From: Globodera rostochiensis
Taxonomy: Eukaryota; Nematoda; Chromadorea; Rhabditida; Heteroderidae
Direction of reading: 5' to 3'
DNA: 64,000 bases
NCBI GenBank assembly: GCA_018350325.1
Contig: JAEVLN010000012.1
Span: 1,819,991-1,883,990 of the forward strand
The position numbers were made by a program, and so were the translations under genes. This document shows positions 10,675 through 20,653 of the stretch, piece after piece. Within the stretch, counting starts at the first letter, position 1, and each line of letters begins with the position of its first letter. The notes beneath the pieces are model-generated. The model searched no databases. It was not told where the DNA came from and was given only the letters and a program-made list of their open reading frames with translations.

Positions 10675-13600
10675 ACTGACTGAACTGCTGTAAACTTTGT
10701 CCTTTTCGGGCTGTTTCTGACGCTGCCAATTTTATTCATTAAATTATTTCAGTTTTAATTTGGATTAAAATGTTTCTTTTTATTTTTTGTTCTTTTTTGC
10801 CTGTGATTTTGTCCGCTCCGTTTTTTGTTGTTTTTTTACACGGAATTAAATGTTCGAAAACACTCGTTAAAGAAGAAATGTGCCCTAATAAAGTTTAACA
10901 AATTGTTGGGAATCAAATGGTTTGTGCCGTTTCAACAAACGCTCCATTGGCATGGTGTGCAATTGTTGGCACTCCGTCCGCCCCCCCCCCGAGAAATGTT
11001 CTTTCCGTTTGATGAGCAAAGTTTCCCCCTAATCTCTCTGTCCCTCCCAAATTATGCTCATCCCAAAATGCCAACGTGCACATTTAGAAGCAATTACGGA
11101 ACCCTTCGTGAGCATTGACGCCTGGGGGGAAGCCTTTTCAAGTTACGCTTGTTGCACTTCCGCCCGCGTTGCTGAGGCGATCAGCCGCCGATATAATGCC
11201 AAATACCCCCCCCCCCTCCCCCGCGGGGTCTCCCACCAATAAGCATTTATTTTGCCTTCCACCAACTCTATTGGAGGTGCCCCCTCCGGGGATGAGACGG
11301 CGCGGATGGGCTGCTCGGATTTGCCGCTCCGCGTAGGCCGATTAATGGCGTTTTACGTGTTAATCCGTCGGCCCCCCCCCGCCCCTCCGGCTTATCCAAC
11401 GCAACGCCCCCTCCGGCGCTTGTGACGGAGTTTTGCGGCGCCAATGCCAGCAACCGAAGTAATACAATTGGCGGGCCCAAGGCGAGTGAAGGACCCCCCC
11501 CCCCCCATCCCCCCGGGGGAGAATCTGAACCCGTCCATCCGCGGACGTCGTTCATTTGGCTGACAAGAGCCCCAAATTAGACATGGAAATCATTGCGTGG
11601 AAGGCGGGCGAGTAATGAATGAATATTCATTTATTTCATTCTTTTTTTGGTCTTCCGTCCGTCCAAACCCCAAAAAGCGCCGCTTAACCCATCAGAAAGT
11701 TGCACAAAATGCCAAAAAACCTTTTGTTGGCCATTGGGTCCCCCCCCCCCCCCCGGGAGTTCGGCGCCGACTTTCCAGCGCCCAAAGGGTCACGGGACCG
11801 AACCCCTCGGGGCCAAATCGTCTCAATAAGTGTTTTTGTTTGTCCGATTGATTCTAAAATTGTACGAACACTTTGATAATTCACTCATTGTGTGTGCGTA
11901 CTCTCGACAATGGCAAATGCCTCACACAAATTTTCTGTCTGAAGGCAATGGCACGGAAAACACACAGTTACCTATTTGCATCCCCCGGGGGCAAAACAAT
12001 TATTGCCCAACTCCCTCCCCCCCCCCCGGGGGACAAGAAAGAAAGCGAAAGCCGGCTTTCTCTTCACCTCCTACTTTGGGTCCAATTCGCCGCCGGGGTT
12101 TTAAAACATTTTTTATAATAAAAAAAAGGGCAAATTTCGTTTTTAATCCCCGACCACTTTAATCGCTTTTAGTGGTGCCATTATTTCCGAACAAAAAGAA
12201 GCGAATAATTCGGAGGATTAAAGCACAAATTAAATATATTTAATCCAATCCATCCAATAAATGGCGCCAACCATTTGCTAATTTTGTATAATTACCCAAA
12301 AGCCTAAACGGAAATTTGTTTTGTTTTTTTTGCAAAAGGCACAAAAAGCGAAGAAAAAGGCGCAAAATTTGGGGGCGTCGACGAAATAATTAATTGTCTT
12401 CCCCCGCCAATTGGCGCCGCCCAAAACGTTTTACGATTCGGCAAAAAGAGCCAACCGACGACAAAATCTTTTTTATTTTATGATGCCATTTTCACGCATT
12501 TCCATTAAGCGCCGGAGGGGGGGGGGGGGTAACCAAAAAATTGTCAGCCCGGAAAATATGCCAAAATGTTAGGGGGGGGGGGGGAGGGAAATGGACCCCT
12601 TTAGGGTTATTTATGCCTTTTAGCGGCGATTTGTGTCCATTAGACCAAATCGAAGGCGGCAAGCAGCTGAACAATGAATGAATGAATGCTCTCCAAGTGA
12701 CAAAACGTGTAAAGAGCCTCACGGCTTAAAGATGGGGGGAAACCCGACGCCTTAGGGGACACGCCGTACAAAAAGTGGCGGACCCCCGGGGGGGGGGGGG
12801 GCTAAACGGAGGCAAAGTGAACCCGCGCCCGGGGGGACATTCACGGCATATCCCGAAAGTAAGTCATTCACAAAGTCCTAAAGGAGGGGGGGGGGGGGTC
12901 AAAGAATGGAAAATGCGCGAAAATTGGTAATTAAAAATCCCCTCGAAATGCCCTCCAGCCTAAAATCCCAATTCAAAATTTGTCCATTCACTCTGTTTTT
13001 GTTGGCATTTCCGGGAAAAATTAATGGCACATTTTACGTCGGCACTTTCCGAGGCGAATCCGAACTTATTTTTATTCCGTTCTACGCGGCATTTACACTT
13101 TTAATCTCTGAAACATGGGAACGGGCAAAATTGCTTCTAAAAATGCTTTAATCCACCGGAACAAAAACAAACAATTTTATACGCATTAATTTCCTTATCA
13201 AAAAAGCATTAAAATTGCATTATTTATTTTATATTTCTGTACCGCCGGCGGCGCTAATGGAATTTGGCCCGGAAAAATAGGCCCATAAACTTGGCCAAAA
13301 GGAGGGGAGATTAACGCGCGACGAATGTTCGTTTAGCCCTCAAACTTTTACGTACGTCCCTTTGGGGGGTAAAATGTGCGGGGGGATTAATTTAATGTTT
13401 TTTGTGGTGGGCTTATTTAAGCTCATTTGTCAGTGAGTTGCCCTTTTATGCGCCCTTTCTTTACATTTTCTTAGACTTTGAATTTTGTGTTGTTTTGTTG
13501 TCCTTCGACGCTTAAAGTACGGAACTCCGTCCCCGCAAGGCGGAGGCGGAGATTCCCCCCCCCCCGGGGGGGGGGGCGTTTTGCTCCCCCGTCCCCGCGG

Positions 13601-13804
13601 GGGAGTAATTTGCTCCCCGGGAGGGGCGAAATTTCCCGCGATTTTGTTCCCCCGTCTCCGGGGGCCCCCGTCTCAAAAAACAGTTTCCCGGGGGGGGGGG
13701 GGGGGACAACGGTCAACCTTAAAACTTGAAGGCTTGTCAAATTAAGCCAACCATTTTTTAAATTTGTTCAGAACCAAACCAATTTATTGTTCAGAACCAA
13801 TAAA
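10675..13804. other. gene-poor intergenic DNA rich in G/C homopolymers
   Basis: About 3.1 kb without a supported gene. There are more than a dozen pure C or G runs of 8-16 bases, for example near 10980, 11210, 11500, 11742, 12020, 12525, 12575, 12790, 12890 and 13690. At 13555-13576 eleven C are followed directly by eleven G. Short ORFs here (the longest near 12906-13151) show no family features. Confidence 0.6.
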
Positions 13805-15983
13805 ATGGCATTTGAACACGACCAATTCGCCCGTTTCATGGCCCCTCCCCCCGGCCGGAATGGCCACCAACTTTCGGTTGTGCACCCGCAACAAAAGCCG
13901 CCAGTGTTGGCACGACCGCCTCGACGCGTTGTCGCAAAAATGGACGACGGCACGGCGGCCAAGCGGAGACGCGCGTTAATTGTCGTCACGCTCAAACTGG
14001 CATTGTTATGCGGCTGGCTTTTGCACGGTCAGTTAGTTGTTGTTGTTGTTGGATGAGTGATTTGAATTTAACGACACATTTTGCCACAGAGGCGAGAGTC
14101 CCGCTCCCGGTTAATTCAAACTCCCGACTCCCCGGCTCCCGGAATTTTATGTCTATTCTTCAGAGCTCATTGTCAGCTTTGACGAGTCGCAATGTCTCCA
14201 AATCGCCACCGCAAGCGCTTCTTCCGCCTCCCCATTCGTGCCGTCTTCACCCCACAACATGGCACAAGCTCCGCTGCTCTCATCGACTGCTGCAGCGAAT
14301 AGAACGGAAACGGACGCGAAGTTGGAGCAGTATCGACAGTTCGGTCCCACCGGCGGAATGCTCGGAGTTCGCGTGCCATTGAATGGCGGGCAAAGAAGGT
14401 GTCCTGGGCATGGAAAACAGTTTTATAAATGAGAAATGCCAATTTTTGTGTTCAGTTCCATGCCATCGCCGCCGACGGCGCGCAGTCCCTTCGCTGCTGC
14501 TGGTGCTGTTGAGGAGCAGCACCAATTCCATCGGACGGACAGCAAAAATTCGGCGGCACCGCCCCCAAAACGAAGGCGTAAAGTGATTTTGCGCCGAAAA
14601 CTTTTGCGAAAAGGCGCCTCCACCGTCAATTGGCAGCAACAGAAAAAGAAAAATGGCGGCGGCGGCATCGGTCCGTTCATTTCAATGGCACAAATTTGGC
14701 AAAATTATTTTTGGGTTTTAAATGTGCCAATTTTGTCGTCCTTTCAGTGAACGGCGGCGCTGCCACCGTCCGTCGCGTGGTGTGGCGCGTTGTGCCGCTG
14801 AAACGATTGCCGCCGGCGACGAAAGACGCCGGCGCCGGCGGCGGCGGCGACGGCGGCGTTAGACTCCCCGCAGGGGACGACGGCGAAGTACGGCGCCGGC
14901 TTGACGCCTTTCCGTTCGAAAATGAATTTGCGGCGGTGCCGTCGGCGGTCGCGGGAGACAAAACGGGCGGGGGGTGGCCGCTGAAGACGAAGACCGGCAC
15001 GGTGGTGGTCAGACCGGACGGAGGCAGACGAATGGCACGCCGACGAACGGCACCGGAAGAGGAAAATGCCGTCGTTGTTGCTGATACTGCTTCCACAGGT
15101 GGGGAATTTGGAACGGTTTAACGAAAGTGGCTTCAATCAAATCGATTGTTTCAGATGAAGCGGCGGCGTTCGATTGGACGCAAAAAAATGCCCAAAATGG
15201 GGGGCCGCCCCATTCCTTCCGCGTGCCATTGCTTCAACAGTCGGAGTCCACAATTTCTTATCAACTAATCACTCTAATGAATGTCGGCTTCTGTTTTGTG
15301 CGCGCAGTTTTTGGTGCCTTTTTTGTTTTTGTTATGTTAAAATTAGAGCACACGGACCGATTAAGACAATTCGAGATTCTCGATCAAAAAATCTCGATCG
15401 GTCCTCAAGTCCGGGCGGGCTCTAGTTCAAGCCGCATTTTTTTGTTGAATTAATTGTCGAATTTTCCCCGTCAGATTGTTGGGCCCTCCTCCAATGCTTT
15501 TGCTGTGCTCTGTTCCTGCTCGGACTTTACCTCCGGAATGGACGGCTTGCGTTGGTGCCCACTGCGATCGATGCTTTTTCCATTGTTTTGGCCGTCCTTT
15601 TTGGGTACGTTTTTTTTCTGCGCGGTCACTTCACCTCCTGCTGTAACAGTACCAATTCCCCCAATTTTCCCTCCTCCGCGTTCAGACTGTCCCTGGTGAT
15701 CTTCATGCTCATTCTGCTACTGCTTGCCCACGCCGTGCTGCCGCCTTCGTCCCTCTTCCGTTGCGTTCTGTTCACCGTCTCCGTTAATGTCGCTGTCACT
15801 CTCTTCGCTTTGTGCGTGTTCAGTGAACTGAACGCTGTCGCCGAAATGACAAAAGGGCGGCGGCGGCGGGCAAAGGGCGCGGACGACGAACCAATGGCCG
15901 TGTCGGCGGCGGACAGAGCAGCGACTGAATGGGGAAGAAGCGGCGACGACAACGACGCCGGCGGCGACGGCGGCGAGCGATGA
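13805..15983 (+). CDS. unidentified multi-pass membrane protein
   Basis: Not recognised. Seven exons fit by phase: 13805-14027, 14164-14398, 14456-14670, 14748-15098, 15155-15313, 15475-15604, 15686-15983, giving 536 residues. The ATG follows a GTTCAG acceptor by nine bases, as after trans-splicing. An arginine-rich N-terminus precedes one helix (about residues 60-74, LIVVTLKLALLCGWLL). A long low-complexity middle is rich in Ala, Gly, Pro and Arg (about 75-350), followed by a cluster of hydrophobic segments (ALLQCFCCALFLLGLYL, IDAFSIVLAVLFGLSLVIFM, LFRCVLFTVSVNVAVTLF) and a charged C-tail. Coding character rests on consistent phases over six introns and on the hydrophobic pattern. The large middle part is GC-rich and could include mis-called exon edges. 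AATAAA-like signals follow near 16010. Confidence 0.5.
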
Positions 15984-16983
15984 ATTGAATTTTTTGCCAT
16001 TTTTCCAATTGAATAATAAATAATACAATAAAACCATTCCAATTTGAGTGGGCTAACATTTTTAAAAGTACTGAAATTTTTATTTTTGTCCTTTTTTAGC
16101 ATTTTTATGCATTATTTTATTGAAGCCGTTTGATCAAATAGTTTTGTTCAATGAAACTCGTTTGCATTCCAATATTTATTTTCTCGAAAATTCGGCGAAA
16201 CATTTGAAGAGTTTACATTTAATGCGCTTTTTGGTTGCCTGGGGGGGGGTGATTAATGAAGAAAACAATGTAAAGAAAGGAGCCCCGCGGGGTTTACAAT
16301 AAATTGGTCTTCGAACTTTTGTTCAGAGAGGGGGGGGGGCGAAACTGGGATTTTTGGAAAATAATGAAGAACCGGGAATTAATGGGGAGCGGAGAGCCGG
16401 AATTTTCCGGTACTCGTCAACCTCCGGGACTTTTGGGCCCGGCGGGAAATTCCCGATCCCGGGAATTTCGTTGATTCACTCTGTTTAGAGGAAGGACAAC
16501 AACAACAAACAAAACAAACATTTGGTTGATGGATTGTGTTCTGCTCGTGGAAGGGATCCCCCCCCCACCCCAACAAGTTCGACGCGTTTACCCGCATTTG
16601 TTGGTTGGAGTTCGAACGGCGGAGAAGAAGGAAATCAGGGGCGGGCGGGGGCGGGGGGCATTTATCGAAATTAAACGGAAAGAAAACCAAAAAAATTCAC
16701 AGGGAGACAACGAACGAACACAGCGAACGGAACGGAACTTACAAAAATGGGTAAAACAAAAACTTTTCGAAAGAACCGATGATGACCACAAAAAGCCCAT
16801 GGACAATGTTCGAAGCATTGAAAATCCGAAAATTTGCGTTAAGTGTTAAAGTTGACACAAAATAAGCGGAGGAACGGGAACGATTGATTCTCTCTGTCAA
16901 ACAAATCGAAATGTGTCCATTAGCCCCGGGGGGGGGGGGGGAGGGAAAGTGCTGGCGCATGTTCATGTGGCCGCTTTCGTCCG
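15984..16983. other. non-coding spacer between convergent genes
   Basis: AT-rich with G runs near 16246 and 16330. A self-complementary stretch at about 16390-16470 is built from CCGGG, GGGAATT and CCCGATCCCGGG words. It resembles tracts in the intron at 14100-14150 and at 18190-18270. No gene seen. Confidence 0.5.
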
Positions 16984-19052
16984 TCAGAAGGCGGGGAACA
17001 GACTGGACTGTCGGAACGGCGGCACTCCGAACATGCCGAACGCGCTTTCCGCCCGTGTCCCTCCACCGCCGATGCCGCCGTTCAGTTTGGCTGAACCGCT
17101 CGCGGAGGTGGCGGAGCGCCGATTTGGCGCCGGCGACAGAAACAACGACGACATTCGCCACGGCAACGAGACGGCGGAGCCGTTCGGCTGCTGCGTTTTG
17201 TGTGCCTGGAAGTGCGAGGAGAGCGGCTGGAAGCCGGGCCGTGAGGGCAGTGCCGAGGCGGAGTGCCGATGCCGCAACGACGACTCCGTCCCGTTCCTGT
17301 TGATGAACATGGGGGGGGGGACTCTCCGGAACATGTTCAGCGGCAGCGACTCACCGCGGATGTTCCTGCTGCGCGAGTTGCCGACTGCTGCCGTTCGTGC
17401 CGCCGCCGCCGCCCACCAATTGGACGGGGATTAACGTGGCCGCCCGTGCGGTTGCCGTGTTCGTCTCCCGTTGCTGGTCCCGCTCGCGTTGGCGCTTCTG
17501 CATGGCCACAATGTGCGGGTCGTGCTGCGGGGGGCCCGGATTGGACAGAATGTGCCTGCGCAAGTCGTTCGAGTAAATGTCCGGAAACGGAAGTGCCGAG
17601 CCCTCAGCCGGCACCATCGTCACCGTGTTGTGGCCTCAAAAAGTTGTGTCAATTTTGAAAGGCATTGGGCTGGACACAAAAGCCACCTAATTAAACACAA
17701 CGCCAAAACTCGAAAAAAAATTTAAATTTGATTTAATCGATTTGGTTTTATTCTTAATTGGTGCTTAGTTAATTCGTAATCTAAATATATATGTACAATT
17801 TTAAATATTAAATATTTTGGGAGAAAAATTAATTCAATAATTTGAACACGACCGATAGAATATAAAATAAAAAATGCGAAAAAAAGTGTTGACACTTGGC
17901 GGACTCGAACCGCCGACCTTCTGCGTGTGAAGCAGACGTGATAACCAACTACACCAAAGTGCCCAACGGAAAGGAAACATTTATTTCTGCCCAAGAGCCA
18001 TCGAAAGTGGGCAAACCTCTCAACTTTCGCTCATAATCCACCAATTGTTGCCAGAAGCCGAGGTTGGGACGAATGATCGGCCGAGCGGACTTCACATAAT
18101 GGTAGGCTTGGCGAAGTGACATTCGTTCGTGCTTCATCAGACTGAACGATTAAATGCTTTTTGTGTAAATTGAAATTTGTAAATTAGAGCCCGGCGGGGG
18201 AAAGTACGGGAATTCCCGTTCGGGATTCCCCCGGTCCCGTTAAATTTGAAATTCCCGTTCCCGCAATTTTTATTTCACCGGGCTCAGACAAAAATGGTTG
18301 AAATTATTTATGGTTTGTGAATGAATGAATGAAAATTAATTAAAAGGCTTTTCCAAAAAAACAAATTCGTTCAACAAATTTCAATGTTTTGGACTCACTA
18401 AGCGATGCAAAGTGAGGCCGAGCGCGACACACCGGCCACACAATGGACGAGAGTGTTGCCACCGCGTTCCTGAAAAGCACACAGAATTTTTGCCATTCTC
18501 AAAGGTGGGCCGCGCCGATTGGGCAGAGGAGGTGGCACACACTTGTGGGAAATTTCTCGGTTTTTGGGTCTTGTCCGGTCTCGAGTCTTAGGATTATTTC
18601 TCGGTTCCGATTCTCGGCAATTCCAAGTCTCCGACGCCCCATTCGGCGGGGTGATCAGCTTCAGCCCCAAGCCCAAACGGCACGGCACAAATTCTTCCGC
18701 GACAACAAACACACCTTGACCGATTTGATTTTGTCGGCTGTTTGCTCAAAGTAATGGTCCAGTCGGGCGAACGGCGAATCTTCAATGCGAATTCGGAGAC
18801 TGTCGATGCCTGAGAATGCGCAAAATTTATGGCACATATAATGGCACCCGCACGCTCAAAAACAAAACAAAACAAAGGTTGGCATTTTGAAGCCGTACCC
18901 GGCAAATGTGCCGTGGGCTCCTCAACGGTGGCATTGATCACACAGGTGATGCCCTTCTGCTTCAGCTTTTCCGGTCTGAGCACGCCCGCCCCGCTGAGGA
19001 AGAGGTGGTCGTTGATCTCCGAGATTTGGCCGAACAATCCCACACGTGACAT
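16984..19052 (-). CDS. dual-specificity phosphatase, DUSP14-like, with long tail
   Basis: Atypical cysteine-dependent phosphatase of the small DUSP group acting on phospho-Tyr/Ser/Thr, often on MAP kinases. Exons 18899-19052, 18715-18809, 18399-18469, 18017-18141, 17355-17634, 16984-17296; 345 residues. The catalytic loop HCVAGVSRS (C-x5-R plus following Ser) is intact near residue 95. The general acid lies in the D-S-P-F-A-R-L-D segment of exon 2. The family block RQAYHYVKSARPIIRPN follows, then TVTMVPAEG and PDIY in exon 5, which mark the normal end of the DUSP14-type domain. After it comes a tail of about 170 residues rich in Ser, Pro, Gln and Arg, not typical of the family. Intron 4 contains a tRNA gene on the same strand. 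Confidence 0.85.
17891..17963 (-). tRNA. tRNA-Val (anticodon CAC)
   Basis: A 73-base cloverleaf: acceptor stem GGCACTT paired with AAGTGTC (one G-U), D-arm with GGTGTAGTTGGTTATCAC, anticodon stem TCTGC/GCAGA with loop TTCACAC (anticodon CAC), and T-arm GGCGG-TTCGAGT-CCGCC. The internal promoter boxes A and B are both present. It lies inside intron 4 of the phosphatase gene on the same strand. No intron in the tRNA. Confidence 0.95.
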
Positions 19053-20525
19053 ATTTTGTTTTGCTCTTTAGGCTTTAGGTGTATTGGGAGTCGGGTCGGA
19101 TTGTTTTTTTTTGTCTGAATTTTCGACAAAATAATTTTGGGGTCCCGCCGATGTCCCCTCCGGTGCTGCTGCTGCTGATGGATGCGCTAAGATTGGGCGG
19201 CGGCGGCGGCGGCGCTTTCTTTCAGACGGAACGGATTTTGGGACAGAATCGGAGGCCGAACTCTTTGCAAATTATCTTTTATAAATAGGGAATATAAATT
19301 GAAATTTGTTGCTTTTTAGGCTCCAAAACAAAACATTTGTGTACTCAAATAAAAACAGATTTAAATACTATTTATATTTAAGCTTTCTCTGCCCACGCAA
19401 AAATCTGGCACAAATGTTTGCGACGGCATAAATTTTCCGTCCGCTCTTTCCTTTTCAATTCCTTTCAACATTTTCCCCTGCCCCCCCCCCCGGCCATTAA
19501 AATAAACCGGCGGCGGATATTCATTCGTTCGATGTTTTACGCAATTTGACGGGGAAAGGAATTCCAAGCGGCGGGCGGTGGCACAGAATGATAAATTGGG
19601 AGCGAAAAGCGGCGGAAAAGGAAGCACAACACGGCGCTATAACTTTCCCCTGGGGGGACGACGGGGAGGCGATGGGTTGGGAAGCCAAAAAAAATGAAAA
19701 AGCTGAAAATGTGCGGCAAATTCAATTTTGGCGGAGGGGGGGGGGGAGGGGAAGCAGTACTACAGCAGGAGAAGGGATTACTGCTGCTGATGAACTCAGA
19801 AAATGAATGCGCCTTGGGGGGGGGGAAGGCACAAAGACTGATTGTGTGGACTATGGGCATCAATTTGGTGGGTATTTTTGGTTGTCCCGATGGACTGACC
19901 GACTAATCCCTTTGGACTCTTTGGTCGATTCAAAGCGGAAGTTCTGTCCTCTCTTTCTGTTTCAGTTAACGGGTGGAAAGGGACACGAAGAAAAAAGCCC
20001 CTAAAGGGCTAAAAATGAGTGATTTTGTTGTCCCCCAAATTTGCTTCCATTTTCCGAGTCGGAGGTTGGAGACGGACGGACGGACAAATGCAAAAGCAAA
20101 ACGAATGGACAAATGAATCAGCAAAGAGAGAAGCAGCACTTTAACCGGTTCGCAACCCATCAAAAGGTCCCCTCCGCCCAACTTGGCCCTGAAAAGTGGG
20201 GTTGGAGACCCCCCCCCCCCCCCACTCAACCCCCCGGGGGACGGCGGAGATTTGGAACCTTCGGAGCGGTAACGGAATTTTCACCCAATCCCTCCCCCCC
20301 CCCACCTAAATTTGTGTGTATTGGCTACCCTTAACCCCCCCCCCCCATCGGCCCATGTAAAATTGGCCTCTTTCAATTAGTGACGAACGGCGGGCACCAC
20401 CAGATGAGAGGGGGCGGATTCAGTCATCCGTCAAATTCGGTTGTTCACATTTCCAAAAGGATGGCTCTGGGGGTGGGGGGGGGGGGGTTGGAATGCTAAA
20501 CTAATTCAGAAGAATGGGACGAGAC

Positions 20526-20653
20526 GGGAGGGGGGAGGGGGGAGGGGGGAGGGGGGAGGGGGGAGGGGGGAGGGGGGAGGGGGGAGAGGGGAGGGGGGAG
20601 GGGGGAGGGGGGAGGGGGGAGGGGGGAGGGGGGAGGGGGGAGGGGGGGGGGGG
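20526..20653 (+). repeat. G-rich minisatellite, 7-base unit GGGGGGA
   Basis: About 18 head-to-tail copies of GGGGGGA/GGGAGGG with one interruption (GAGAGGGGAG near 20586), ending in a run of about 12 G. Every unit supplies a G-run, so the + strand is a strong G-quadruplex candidate. ORFs reading Gly-Glu or Pro-Leu repeats here are products of the repeat. Confidence 0.9.

Noticed and set aside
12906..13151. 81-codon plus-strand ORF
   Set aside because: No splice partners, no motif and no similar composition to neighbouring exons; kept as non-coding.
16913..17434. Plus-strand ORF with Pro- and Arg-rich sequence
   Set aside because: Antisense to phosphatase exons 5 and 6, whose minus-strand reading has the DUSP-type PDIY block and fitting splice phases.
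17949..18137. Phosphatase ending at TAG 17949, overlapping the tRNA by 15 bases
   Set aside because: A donor at 18016 joins in phase to an exon that restores the conserved TVTMV and PDIY blocks, so the overlap is only intron sequence.
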